Shown in pieces: positions 11,580 to 23,949 of a DNA stretch of 64,000 nucleotides. The notes beneath the pieces are model-generated. The model did not search any database and had not been told where the DNA came from. It saw only the letters and a program-made list of their open reading frames with translations. The stretch spans positions 146,135,744 to 146,199,743 of the forward strand of contig NC_081407.1 in the NCBI RefSeq assembly GCF_030272615.1, given 5' to 3'. The translations under genes and the position numbers were made by a program. Each line of letters begins with the position of its first letter. Positions within the stretch are counted from its first letter, which is position 1. The stretch comes from Cryptomeria japonica. Its lineage: Eukaryota > Streptophyta > Pinopsida > Cupressales > Cupressaceae.

Positions 11580-12245
11580 AAACCCTATAATATTTTGGTT
11601 ATTGTTTTGTATGTAGATGATTTATTTTTCATGTCAAGGATTTTCTCATTTTTTATTTTAAAGAGGACAATAAAAGAGGAATTTTAATTTTAATTATTAT
11701 TTAATAATTAAAAATTGAGTTTGAGATGACATACTTGGGTCTTTTAAAGTAATTATTATATGTATAAGTAATGCAAATGATTTTTTTTTTCTCTCATGCA
11801 AAGTATGCAATAGATATTTGTAAAAGGTTTAGGATCCAAGATAGAAAACATGCACCAATAGAAATAGTCATAGGTCTAAATTTGAGTAAGGAAGATTGCA
11901 ACAACAATGTGAATCCAACTATGTATAAAATTCTGGTTTGAAGTTTAATGTATTTAATAGAAAATAGGTGAAATATGATGCATGGAGTAATTATTGTTTC
12001 TAGATTCACGAAGACTTGAAAGAAGAAACATTGGTAAGAAGGTAAGACAATCCTACGATATGTGAATGGAAACAAGGGATATGGTATTTTGTATACTACA
12101 ACAAATAATTTTAGACTAGTTGAATACACAAATAGTGATTTGATAGGAATTGCAAATGATAGGAAGAGAACATCATGATATATTTTTCATTTGGGTTTAG
12201 GATTCATATCACGGTCTTCCAAGAAACAACCCATAATTTTCCTTT
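11580..12245 (+). pseudogene. copia RT to RNase H relic
   Basis: The + strand holds ILVIVLYVDDLFFMS near 11587-11632, with an intact YVDD box. Later come GNKGYGILYTTTNNFRLVEY, TNSDLIGIANDRKRTS, stop, and YIFHLGLGFISRSSKKQP up to about 12236. These are the copia palm and the start of RNase H. Many stops and frame changes lie between. The RNase H C-terminus found upstream at 9600 cannot be its continuation, so these are separate fragments. Confidence 0.78.
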
Positions 12246-13655
12246 TTTATAGCTAAGGTTGAGTAAATAGTAACAAATGTAGAAACATGGCAAGCAATTT
12301 CACTGAATGAAGAAGAATAGGGTGAAAAAAAATTATTTGGTGATAATATTTTATCAATATATTTCTACTAAAAATATATATCTTTTCATGGAAGAAGTAA
12401 GCATATAAAATTAGATATAATTTCATAAGGGATCTAGTTAGAAATGGTGACATAAAAGTTAAGTATTTTAGGTTTGAGTAATAACTTGGGGAGTTGTTTA
12501 AAAAGTCATTGGGAAAATATTTTTTTGAGTGCCTAGGATGTAAATTGGCAATTTTTTAATTTCTTGTGAGCAAAGCATGAATGACGGCTCAATAAAAAGG
12601 AAAAGTGTTGGAAATTCATTTCCATGACAACTCCTATAGCCACCTACTTGTCAGTATCCATGAATTGAAGATATTTCTAGGATCGTCATTTCTCCTTCCT
12701 CCTCTTGTGTAGCAGTAGTAGTATTTTTTTTTTTGATAGTGAAGTTAATGCTAGTTGGTGAGTTTGAGGTTTCCATTTGAGAGGGATTTCTAGTAGAGGA
12801 TAGAGTGAAACAAATAGGGAGAATGTTTTCTAATGAACTATAAATTTGTTGAAGAATATTTTGATAAATAGTAGTTCTTGGTAGAACAAATGAATTTTTA
12901 TGCAACAATAATAGTTTTAAATAAAGAATGTACAGTGAAACTATATGTAGCTCCAAATGAAGATGGAAGTTAGCATGGTAGAATAGAGGAATAGTGAGTT
13001 TTGAGAAACTCCAAATTAACTATGATTGGGTGTAGATCCTAATAATTATAGATAATTTATTTGTAAACAATATTATAGTTTAAATATTCAAATTTTGTAA
13101 ATGTTAATTTTATGATAGAATAGAAAATTGAAACTTGTCCCCAACGATTTTTTATCTGGTTGTTATTTTTTGTTTATATCAAGCTACATGGGAAACAAAG
13201 TTGTGTACTCTTTGTTTCATTGGGATTTAATTTCAAGAACCAGTATTAGATATTAGTCTCTATTATGTTCATAAATTTATTCCCATTACATTTGTCGCTA
13301 TAAAATACTATAATTTTTCACCATTATATTCTACCAAAGCTTGAAGATCACTGTTATTTTCTTGGCTTTAAAAACAATAAAAAATAGAACCTAGAGGGTT
13401 ATTGTCTAGCAACGGGTTAGCCAAGGCAATATGTTTTGAGGAGGGATATCTAATTGGCAATAAAAATGTCTTAGGCTAAATGGGTCTATATTAGTTGGAT
13501 TGAAGGAATTAGATATCCTATTGAGATTAGCCTGAATAGTCTAGATTTCCCATAGAAAGGAATTATGCATATTGGACATATTCCTGCAAGCCAAGTTGGC
13601 CTCCTTGATTTTAGATTTTAGGGTCTCCTAGGAATACCAAATTTCATCAACTCAA
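12246..13655. other. AT-rich stretch without recognised gene
   Basis: A minus-strand frame at 12651-12956 (101 codons, poly-Lys/Thr patch) matches nothing I recognise and has no supporting context. The rest shows only short chance frames. Decayed retroelement sequence is the likely content. Confidence 0.45.
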
Positions 13656-13659
13656 CTTT

Positions 13660-14881
13660 AGTTCTAGTCATGTGCATCTTAGCATCCAGGTCATCAATTA
13701 TTCCTTTCATCTTATCCTAGTTGTCCACAAGGCCAATGAAATCATTGGCCACATTCCAGTTTTTTTCCTCATTTATACCCTCAACCCAAGTATTAGCTTT
13801 AGCTTTGGATTCTATAACTACCTCCAACCTGTTAATTTTCCTAATAGCAACATTCATCTACCTAAAAATCCATTTGAGTAGGTCATTCTACCTTTTGCAT
13901 ATCATCGTGAATATCCTTAACAAGCTTGGTGAGGATTATGATATAGCTTAGGGGCTTAGTATTAATAGAAGGGGGGGGAGGTTTTATGGGAGAGAAAGGA
14001 GGGTTAGCATAATTAACAACATTCTTTTGTAGGGGACCATTCATAACTTATGGTTTCAGACAAGATCAATTTCTTAGAGGAAATGGAGTTTGACTCTAAA
14101 TCCTTAACAATTTCCACCTTGTTTTGCTCCTCAAATGGGGGTTCCTCAACAAGGTCCTTTTTAGAAGCATCAATGGCCTTGAATTTGGCCATGTGGGTAG
14201 GATTTTTCTAGTGGGCTATTTAGGGCTTGAGTGGAATACTTTCGTAGAGTTGGATGGAGTCACACTGAGGTCAAAATACAAATTGGGATCACATGTGGAC
14301 CCAATTTCAATAGTAGGGATCCCACGTAAGGGATTTTGGTCAAAATGAAAATAACATAGCCTACGAATAAAATCCCCATGGTGTAGATAGTTCAGCATGG
14401 GGAAGAGCTGAAGGTGAATTCTCCTCTTCCTACCATCGAGTGTGAAATATTTCATTAAGAGCAGGGCACCCTCTTTCCAAATACCTAAGATATCCTCATG
14501 ATTGTAGCCACTTTGGAATTTGGAGAGCCCTTCACCAAGTTGAAAAAACTAGTCAAAATCCTCCTTGTAATTTCCCTTAGGTTTTTTAGGGAAAGCAACA
14601 CTATCTAGAGCCAACCCAGTAACTTCTGATATGGTCTTCCTAGAAACCATCAAAGTAATGCTTCCAAGCTTCACAGTGTCATTGTTCCAAGCTTGAACAA
14701 ATGTAGTAAAGAGTTTGGGGTCATGTCCAATCATGCCCTCCACATACGAGTCCAGATTTCCTTGGACAACCTTGCTCCATAATTTTCCACTTTTTGAGCA
14801 CTCATCTGGTTCAATTTGATTGAAATCTCCTCCCATCTTTGCAGACCCAGTGGCCACAATGGTGGGTACCAATAGAAACAA
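13660..14881 (-). pseudogene. Decayed ORF with EVTGL motif, unknown function
   Basis: The minus strand from 14881 reads about 110 open codons (IGHDPKLFTTFVQAWNN, then RKTISEVTGLALDS), then a stop. A second frame (14455-14216) continues with ALLLMKYFTLDGRKRRIHL. A poorer tail with many stops reaches about 13660 and includes LVKDIHDDMQKVE, which looks helical. The ISEVTGL element is, as I recall, common in uncharacterised plant retroelement-associated proteins; I cannot verify this here. Function unknown. It lies just downstream of a LINE RNase H on the same strand and may have been carried by it. Confidence 0.55.
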
Positions 14882-14952
14882 AATAATGCTCCCTTAACCA
14901 ACTTGGAAAGGCAAGGGCAAGAATAGAAAATACTAAAAAATTAGCCTTGGGA

Positions 14953-15366
14953 TTACACATCATTAATGTTCATGTCACTTGAAACCATTGCATGAGCATC
15001 AAAGGGTACTTTGTGCTGTTGGAGCCAAAATTTCAAATTATTAACTACTGTGCCCAGTCTGGTAATCTTATCCACCACCCTATTCCCCTCGCATAGTACA
15101 TGGCAAAATTTGACTTTATCCAATGTAAGGTGGAGGGTGCGACACTTGTTGATGAGAGAAGCAACTTTCAAGTCTAACCTAGCCTCTTCGTTCAACATGA
15201 TAATGATATTTTGAGAGTCACCTTCCACAATGAGTTTAGAAATACCCATCTCCCTTGCCACATCAAGTCCATGAAACACGATTGCCACTTCCGCCACGCT
15301 GAAGGTTTTGACACCTAGGTTGGCTTCATATGCAAGGATTAGGCAACCAGATGGATACCTAATCAA
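14953..15366 (-). pseudogene. LINE-type RNase H domain
   Basis: 137 open codons on the minus strand. They read GCLILAYEANLGVKTFSVAE, then GLDVAREMGISKLIVEGDSQ, then KVKFCHVLCEGNRVVDKIT. This is the RNase H-like domain found at the C-terminus of plant LINE ORF2. The Glu of SVAE and the Asp of GDS are present, as is the HVxREGNxxAD-like end (Asp kept, Arg to Cys). The first catalytic Asp (the FDG block) lies upstream and is missing, so the domain is truncated. Confidence 0.8.
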
Positions 15367-16630
15367 AAAACCCTATAGTGAATGAATTAAACTATAGAAA
15401 ATGATTTAATTATTTAAAAACTACCCAAAATATAAACTTCATCATAATATACATCTTTTTATAAAATGAATTAGAAACACAATTCAGATTAGGTCAAAAT
15501 TATAGTGATCAGACAAGTCCATCTTTTGACCCAAAACATATCATTGTTAAAAAAATGTTTCTATATTTCTTATATAAAACCAACTATTATCATCTATAAA
15601 TTAAAATAAATATATATTTTAGAATTAAATACAAAATCTTAAAATAATCATTTTCAAAGGATGTTAATATTTTATTTGTAAGCGATTTAATTTTTTTTTT
15701 CAAATATGACAACCTTTAAATTTCACTGAAATAGTTTCTACTCTATGACTAAATTGAGCTTATTACAATACACAAAAACAAAATCATGTAACCTAATGTA
15801 AACTAGACATTTAAAAAATATAAGATATTAAAGGACACTAAAATTTTTCAAGAGAACACATAAGACGAGAGAAATGGGGAGAGAAATAGTTTTAGCATTC
15901 TATTTCATAAGAATATAAAGGATGTGATTAAATGTTCATCATGTTCTATGACTATCAACCATTCAATATCTAGAAAATTCAAGCATAGGGTGACCTATGA
16001 AGCATATAGAAAGGTAGCCGATGCTAGTAATATTGTGGCATGTATGCATAGAATATAGACATATGCATGGATACATATGTGAAGTTCCATTTGATGCCCT
16101 CATTTAATATATTTGTGTAGATAACAAATATACAATATTTCAAGGTCGAAGAGAACCAGAACGTGAATAATAGTAGATATATTCTTAAATTCATTAAAGA
16201 GAAATAAATTTTTCATAGTAGAGGAAAGGAGGATATTGCAAGCATGAAACAACTCATATTATGAGTATAGAATGACATTAAAAGAATATGGATGTAACAT
16301 AGAAACAAGCAACATGTCATAAAAGCACAAAAATGGATCGATATGTATAGGTTTCGTATATGTATTTAATAATGATAAGCGTGGGATATATTATGATTTT
16401 TTTTTTCGAATATTTAACTTTGTGTATAAAGGAGGAATAACATATAGTACTTACGTAAAAATAAAAAATTATATCATCATGAAAGAAATAATAATGTTCT
16501 AATATTTTTCATCATCATCATAATTTCAACAAAACAAAGAAGAAAATAATTAGATTGATTCAAGAATCTACTTAGATTTTATCTCTATGTAGTTATTTTT
16601 TATGTGGCTACTAGATTTGGTACTATTAAG
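15367..16630. other. AT-rich non-coding region
   Basis: No frame of interest and no clear repeat unit. It separates the RNase H from a LINE endonuclease on the same strand where RT would be expected, but I cannot read RT motifs in it. Confidence 0.5.
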
Positions 16631-16639
16631 TTATCCTTC

Positions 16640-17948
16640 TCCATGACTATCTCTTAAATCATACTAAGCTCTTTCTCCCACCTTAGATCATTCATTCCAC
16701 TCCCACAACCCAATAGTGATAGGAAGTATATAGTAGTGGCCTCCCCAATGCACTTATCATGAATACACCAAATTTCATTTAGGAGTTTTTTTTTTCAATT
16801 CTGTTTACTACTCTTTTAGTTTTGACTGATGCATGAAGGAAACACATGTGTTGTCTTCTGATTTAATCCAATCTTTTCTTGCCTTACCCCTTTAATATAG
16901 ATCTTCCCTTGCCAATAGCTCTGATAACCTAGCTTTCATATCCTTCTCTCTTATGTAGTCTTCCTCAAAACATACCACTCCTAATAATCTTTTCTTTCAA
17001 GTTATATAGCTCACTTTCCATGGCATCTTTTTCTATAAATATGTTTTTAAATGATTATGTATTTCATATTTTAAGCTTATTCTTTATGCAGCTCATCCTC
17101 TTTGTAAAATAGTAACTAACAGTTCCTTTATATGTGTTTCTCTCCTTCTACCAACTTTCCAAGAGGCTTTGTAGTGAGTGATCTCTCCATCACACACTCT
17201 CAAATTTGAAGTATCTATTATACAATTCGTTGTCATTATTACCAATCTCAAGTAGAACTTAAAAATGTTTTGAAACTGATGATCTAATAATGCTTATTAG
17301 AATAACCCTATTGTTGTTCAACAAAACTTTTCCTAAGAAAAAATGATCCAATCTCTTTGAGATAATGGAGAATCCCATCCTCCTATTGGTCCATATATAA
17401 TGACCATTTTTTTTTGGTTATATCATAGAGAATATTATCTACTACAAATTTCGTAAAGTCAATCATCACCTTATTAACTCTTTTAATTCCACCATATTTA
17501 TCCTCGAGCTCCAAAAATGCATTCAAATAACCACTCACAATTTAATTATTCATTCCTATCCTACTAATTATGCCGCTTAATGTGTTCTATAGCTCAGTTT
17601 TCTCCTTTGTTTTGGTGGGCTTGTAGATACTAAATATTACAAACTCCCTTTTTGATCATAAACATCAGATAGCACATCATATCTAGTATGCCTCTGCCTC
17701 AACCAACATTGACTCAATCTTATGAGGATTCCATAATACTCCCGAACAATCTGATTATCCACTTGAATCTTGGAAACAATCATCCCATCTTTGACAAAAT
17801 TTTAAAAACTTCCCACCAACCTCTTTGTTGAACTTAGTCTCTTATAACAGGATGATATCTACTGGCTCTTTCTCAAGGTGATGCTTAACCAAGCATTGTT
17901 TGTCAAGGGATAATAAGCCACTAACATTCCAAGTGACAATCCTCATTT
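16640..17948 (-). pseudogene. LINE ORF2 endonuclease and linker relic
   Basis: The minus strand starts at 17948 with MRIVTWNVSGLLSLDKQ, then EPVDIILLQETKFNKEVGG. This is the APE-type LINE endonuclease N-terminus with the catalytic Glu of LQET. Further on come GYLNAFLELEDKYGG (GDFNAIL block, Asp lost) and ILYDITKKKWSLYMDQ. Toward 16800 the linker preceding RT is readable (LLAREDLY, then KARKDWI, then FLHASVKTKRVVNRI in another frame). Stops and frame changes are frequent, so this is an old copy. RT is not visible. Confidence 0.78.
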
Positions 17949-18099
17949 CCCCCAAGGGAGGCCTCAACTCTATTGGTCTTTTTTCAAAAGTGTGTCACAT
18001 TGATTAGTCCCTTTTGAATCATCTTCCGTCTTCTATTTATTTCTTCTCCTTCATCTACTCTTCTTTTCTCTGTGAATAAGTTTAGCCACTGTATGGGAT

Positions 18100-21000
18100 A
18101 TACACCATGGAGATGTGTAATACCTATTATCCCAATTCAAGTTTCTACTTTAATTGGTATTTAGGGTTGATGATGTTATTAAAATTTCATGATAATCTAG
18201 GAATGTATGTCATTATTTAAGTTTTTTAAAGACCTTTGGAAGGATCATTTAAATTTTTTATATGAAACCTTATAGTTTAAGATTGCCCAAGGTTGTCAAA
18301 ATATTGTTCTTTTTAAGGGTTATTGGATGTCCTTTCTAATTAGAGGGTTATTCTTCACCTAAATTCATGTTATTTCTTGGAAATGATTTTGAGTTTTGGC
18401 TGTATATTTTGGAGGGAACACTTTGTGACGGTATTTGGTGCATAATTTGACAGCAGTCACAACTCAAGGCTGACTTGTGGTAAAAGGAGTGATCTCAGGT
18501 TCAATAAAATATACTACACTTCTAACTGGGTAAACCCTAGTTTTATGGATATGTTTATTCAAGGGGCTACAACCCACATATTCTCAACACCTTAAGTGTT
18601 GAGTTTTAGTTTTGACATATTCATTCTCACTGCAGTGTAGTAGGTTTTCCTTCTGCCATGTCCTTATTATCTCATGGCGTTGCTATTATTGATTATCACT
18701 ATGTTTTATTGTTTTGAATACTGAAGATATTTAAATGATCTTCTTGTTAATAAGAGTAGTCATTTAAAACTATTTAAAAGATCATGAAAGCAGTGATATT
18801 GAGTAGATTTGAGACTGTTATGAGAATCGCAGTCCTTTTAGTAGTCAAAGCATAGCACAACCCATAAGAGCCATTAAAGCTTAGAGTAGTGGGAAGATAT
18901 ATCTAGAAGAATACAGGAATAGTGTAGGCATTGTAAGAGATAAACGTGTGAATCAAAATAGTATGTGATGGCCTTCTTTGTGATAGAATGAATGTTTGAC
19001 AGTTCATAAGCTTCAAATAGAGCCGTAAAAGTTCTATCTTTGGAAGTGTCTGAATGGTGATAGATTTTGTGTCCAAACAATGAAGAAGACTCATTTGAGT
19101 TCATATCTTTGAGAAGCAAAGGTCTTATAGTCATTGGAAAGTTATAGCAGTCTAATTTGATAAGAGGTCGTAGCCTATGGGATCAAAGCATAATGTAAAG
19201 GTCCCAGCTCATAGTCAAGTATAAAGTAGAGTTTATAGTCCATTGATCTTGTTCATAGTCGAATTGTCAAAGGGTATAAACTTGGTTTCAAAGATACCCA
19301 TTTATTTTCATTGCAGTAGCAATAGTAGCCTTCAAAGTGATAGAATCTCAAAGAACAGTGAGTTGACAACCTTATAGAGAGAAGAAAAGAAAAGACTCAA
19401 AAGGAAACGAATAAATTCTTTCATAGAGATTACAGTCATGACAGGATAATAGCCTTACAACTCAGAGGACAGCCAAAACACAGTCATAGGATCTCAGGAA
19501 CAATATTCAGAGGTTGTTATTAGGGAAAAGGTGATATTGCAAGGGAAGAGATATAGAGCAAAAAACAAAAGTATCATGAACACTCAATCCTGAAATATAG
19601 AGTAGTTGTCTAAGATAGCTTATGACCAATTAAAAGGATCTTTGAATACCAGAGATAGAAATAAAAGAAGTAGTCAATACTACAGACCTAAAGATAGCGA
19701 GTACTCTCAGATTGAGTGTATTCAAACCTGGAAAATAGCAGTCCTTCATAGCCCTAAAGCAGCCATAAATTCTTCAGGGCATGATAGTAAGTAGAACATG
19801 TTCAACTCTATAAAAGGACTATCATAATATGATAAGAACAACAGTAGCTTGTTCAGCATGAGTCAAAGAATCTTTTGGAAGTATCATAGTTGAAGTAAAT
19901 CATCATCAAAGAGCACTATCAAGGGTCCTAGTAACAGTGAGAAATAATAACAAGAGAGATCACTGTCATTCAAAATAGTTGAAAGAAAATAAACACAGCC
20001 CAAAAAGCAATCCTAAATTTGCTATTAGATTGTAGTCTGAGGCAAGCTTTCACAAAATAGTCAAAACTTTCACAGAGATTTTCTTAGTCATGAACACAAG
20101 TATGATAGTAAAATGGTGAGTATCAATTGTAAAGATAGTTAAAGCCACATTAATGCCACAATCTACTCATGTAATAGTCCAAAGAACAGTTTCCTTGTTC
20201 ATGAGATCAGTGAAGTTAATAAAAGAACCAGTGAACAAAAAGGATGAAAGTCACTGTCAAGATAGTCATGTTGATAAAACCAATCTAGGATAGTATTTAT
20301 TCATGAGGATAAAGTAGCAACTATAAACGAATAGTGCACAGAGCATTACTAAGCTCCTACATAGAGATAGCAATGACATTAATCATAAGGAGAGTTACAA
20401 CCATGTCATTGGGTATTTTGCAACCATTGCCATTGCTATAGTTCAAGACCAAGCATTAGGAATATAGTAATAAAGTTTCCCCAACATATTTAGTGATCAT
20501 TATCAGGTTGCAGCAGTCTGTGTAGTGGGATAAAGCATTATTACATTCAATATTAGTACCTTGCATTGCAAAGACAATATCAGGAGTTAATAAAGAAAAG
20601 TGCAACAATGATGAGATAGAGTCATCATTACCTTGTGGAAAAATAGTAAAGACGGTCCTCTTTTACTGTTAAGAATAATCAGATATCGAAGATAATGAAT
20701 AGCCTTTTCATATCTTTTTTTTGATAGTTCAAACAGTCATAGCTATAAACGTTGGGCATTCAAACATAGAACTAGACTTTGGACAAATAATGGAGAATCT
20801 TGACACAATCACCAAGCTCTTAGAAGAAAGTCACATGGTAATAACCCAAGCATGAAAGAGTTATAGAGATTTCAATGATTTTTGTAAAGCTCAATACACT
20901 AAATCCAGTCTTTTGCAACAAAGACACATTCAACAGCCACTAAGAGCAAATATCGGTTTCAGATCAGAACAGTTACCTCTGAGATCAAATATATTGAGCT

Positions 21001-22400
21001 AGAAAAGCAAGGGTAAAACAATAACAGTCACTACTAGAAAAGAATAGAGGCAATGATGGAGAAAGAAGCTCACAGGGCTTAATGACACATCACATAGAAG
21101 AGCCATTGATTAAGGAGAGTTGATTATGATAGACCATGAACAAATATTTACCTTAAGTAAATCATTTAAAGTCAATACAATCCACAGTTATAAGTTTATT
21201 TCGCTACCAAGACATAGTCAAGATAGTGAAGAGAGAGGAAGACTTAGAACAGTCAAAAATGACTATCATAGCTCCATGACTGTGAAAGCATAAAGATGGT
21301 ATTCAAATAAATTTGTGGTTGTAGTAACAAATATAGTCAATGAATACCAATGGCCACAAGGAGCCAGCAAAGAACAACATATTAGTAACACTAAATAGAG
21401 AATATTGAACAAAGAATATAGCAAGAACGTAAGACAGAGGTAATGAGCTCTATAAAGGTGCAAAATCATTAACTATGTGGTGAGAAGAGCATTCTCAGAA
21501 GATTGATCACAATATAAAGGAGACACTTGTATCAATGAATATCAACACTGATCACTCACAATGCTTAGAGGATTAGGTGAATGTTAAATGGTCTTTCAAA
21601 CTCAACATGGAGAAAGAGAAGAGAGTCATGGAGCAATTATGAAGGACCTTGATAAAGCAGCAGTTAATGATTCAAAGATCATCATAAGGTTGTAGCTCAT
21701 TGGAAAAGTATGAGACATTCACACTCACAACAAACTCATGATTTTGACATAAGTGTATCCTAACTGACAGTAAGGTAGACTGGAACTCATTGGGTTCAAG
21801 TTTTCAAATTTGAATTTCAAATTTCAAAAAGTCATCAGCTAAACACTTGAAAATAGGAGGTTTTTGAAGTCATAACAATAGTCATAGCCCTAATTTGAAG
21901 CCCCCAAGGGTTGTGTATTAGTCAAGGAGAGTTTTGACGTAGTTGTCAACAAGTAAACTCTAGTTTTGGCCCTGATTTTTGGGATTTCCAAAGTCATTCG
22001 CCCAAGAAACCATTTTTTCAAATTCAAACGTGTTTTGAACCTAATTTAAAAAGGACTAAAGGTAGCCAGCTCATAGAATCAACTGGACCATGAAGCTATA
22101 GACAACCAACAATTCAAATTTTCAAATTTTGGAGCCTTTTGACTATAAGTCATTCTATTCCTTCTATTCTTCTCTAGTTCACAATCTCTTCTTTGTTGTA
22201 GTGGCAAGTTGATGCTTTGTAACTCATTCCTTGTGAGTACTTTTAGATTTTTGTAGATTTTTCTAGACTTGTAATTCAAAACTCTTCTATTTCTTAATAA
22301 AGAAAATCAGTTCCTTCTAAAAAAAATTTGTTCTAGCATTGTATGTGAATACTTTAGATAAAATATTGTGATTTTATTTAAAATCTTTCATTTCTATCTC
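18100..22400. other. Unexplained 4.3-kb insertion rich in AGTCA/ATAGTC
   Basis: No frame longer than about 90 codons on either strand. Short words AGTCA, TAGTC and ATAGT recur dozens of times between 18800 and 21500, without a fixed period I can see. It separates LINE ORF1 (22740-23900) from the LINE endonuclease (16640-17948) on the same strand, so it is probably an insertion. The right side carries AATAAAG (22297-22303) and an A-run (22319-22327), as at the end of a transcript or LTR. I found no matching LTR pair, so its class is open. Confidence 0.45.
22297..22327 (+). terminator. Polyadenylation-signal-like AATAAAG and A-run
   Basis: AATAAAG is followed 16 bases later by a short run of A. 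It lies at the end of the unexplained insertion and is preceded by T/C-rich sequence as in plant 3' ends. Confidence 0.35.
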
Positions 22401-22739
22401 GTTCCTTCAATCTTTGATTCAAAGAACAACATGTTATAGTGTAGGTCATGGATTTTATATTGTGTTTTGTTGAAGGAATGTTGTGAAACCTGCATTATTT
22501 TCCTTCAATCGAACAACAAACATATGAACCTTTCACATGAAACATTAATGCAAAACATGTATAAATGAGTAGTGAGCAGAAATAGCCTTGTAGTTGAGAT
22601 TTTTGTAAGTCCAATAGTAGATCAATTCCTTTGATCATTGATGTATCACCTTAATATTCAGTAGTTTCATTTTAAGAAGCATCCTTCTACCTCTTTTTCA
22701 TTCAAGAGACCTTTATTTGTTTAGGACCTCAAAAGGGGA

Positions 22740-23900
22740 GCTAGCCCATAATCTGGAGGTTCATCCTAAAGATCTTCCCATGTTTCATGGGATTGTTGAG
22801 CATCAAACTTAGCTTTCCGGTGCAAATCCCTATCACAACAATACCTAATTAGTCATCTTCAAAATATTCTTCTTCTATTGAAAATCCATTATCTAATTGG
22901 TCATCAAGGTCATTGATCTTCTCTGATATTTAGTTTCTTTGATCCTTCACATCTTTATACATAGCCTCTTCCTCCTTTATACCACTAGATATCTTTGTTC
23001 GAGGTATGTTATTAATTTTATCCACATGAGGCCCTTTCTCTAGTTCCTTCTAAGTTGGAGAGTTATATTTAGAGTTTTCGATATTATTCTTCACCATGCT
23101 TAAACCATCCACACCCAACGAATCCACTTTTTTTCTAGTTCCTTCTAAGTTGGAGAGTTATATTTAGAGTTTTCGATATTATTCTTCACCATGCTCAAAC
23201 CATCCACACCCAATGAATCCACTTTTTTTATAGTTAAGTTGCCAGTATTGTTTGTTTTAGGTATCCATTTGTTGATGGCTTGTGGTGGTATTCTGCATTG
23301 GCTTTCCCTTTGGTCACATTTTTTGCACCGAATACAATAATGCTTATCTTCCTCTATTTCAATATACTATACCCAATGGACACCATTTACACATAGCCCG
23401 ACTTTCTTCGGTATTCTTCAAATAGTAACTATTTGTAGCCTTGTATATTGATAGGAGTTATTATCAAGCAAATCAGCATCGTTTTCTATTAGGCTTCCCA
23501 ACAATCTTCTAAACTTTTTTAGGAAACCTCCAGACTAGTAGATATTTTGCCATTGACCAAAGATTGCCCTGTAAAAATTTCTCTCTTTAATTAGCAAATA
23601 TCACCATGAAAAAAACTTTTGGTTAGGAACTTCTTGATCTCCTATGTATGCCAATTTGTGGTAATCCATTCCCTATTTTCTTCCTTTCAAACCTAAGGCC
23701 AATAAAGTGGCAAATAATCACAAGGCCTTCCAATATATCTAGATCAATTTTTGCTTTGTTTTAAATATCAATCCTAAAAAAATTTGTGCTTCCAGAGGGA
23801 GCATGAATCCTCACTTTCTTTTGTTGAGGCCACCTTGTCGCTTCTTAGTGGATTAGACTCATTTCTTAGTCTTCTATCTCCATTCTAGCCCAACTTCCTT
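22740..23900 (-). pseudogene. LINE ORF1 relic (DUF4283-like, CCHC)
   Basis: The minus strand reads PKVFFMVIFANEREKFLQGN, stop-free into LWSMAKYLLVWRFPKK. This resembles the plant LINE ORF1 N-terminal domain (GFFxVxFxxxxDRxxVLxxGPW...LxLxxWxPxF). Farther along, KHYCIRCKKCDQRESQC recalls the zinc knuckle region. Stops are numerous. It lies on the same strand as the endonuclease at 16640-17948 and in the right order, which suggests one LINE split by the intervening 4.3 kb. Confidence 0.6.
23041..23230. repeat. 95-bp direct tandem duplication
   Basis: The unit starting TAGTTCCTTCTAAGTTGGAG at 23041 is repeated at 23136 with only about two differences. The high identity means the duplication is much younger than the LINE relic that holds it. 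Confidence 0.93.
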
Positions 23901-23949
23901 TGCTAACTTTCTATATTTTGCAAGTGTGTGGCTCCATGCAAGGATATTT

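Noticed and set aside
9600-12245. A single copia element joining the RNase H end at 9600-9860 and RT at 11580-12245
   Set aside because: The C-terminal part lies upstream of the N-terminal part on the same strand, so they cannot be one collinear element.
12651-12956. 101-codon minus-strand frame with Lys/Thr patch as a host gene
   Set aside because: No recognisable domain, no second exon or promoter, and it sits among decayed retroelements.
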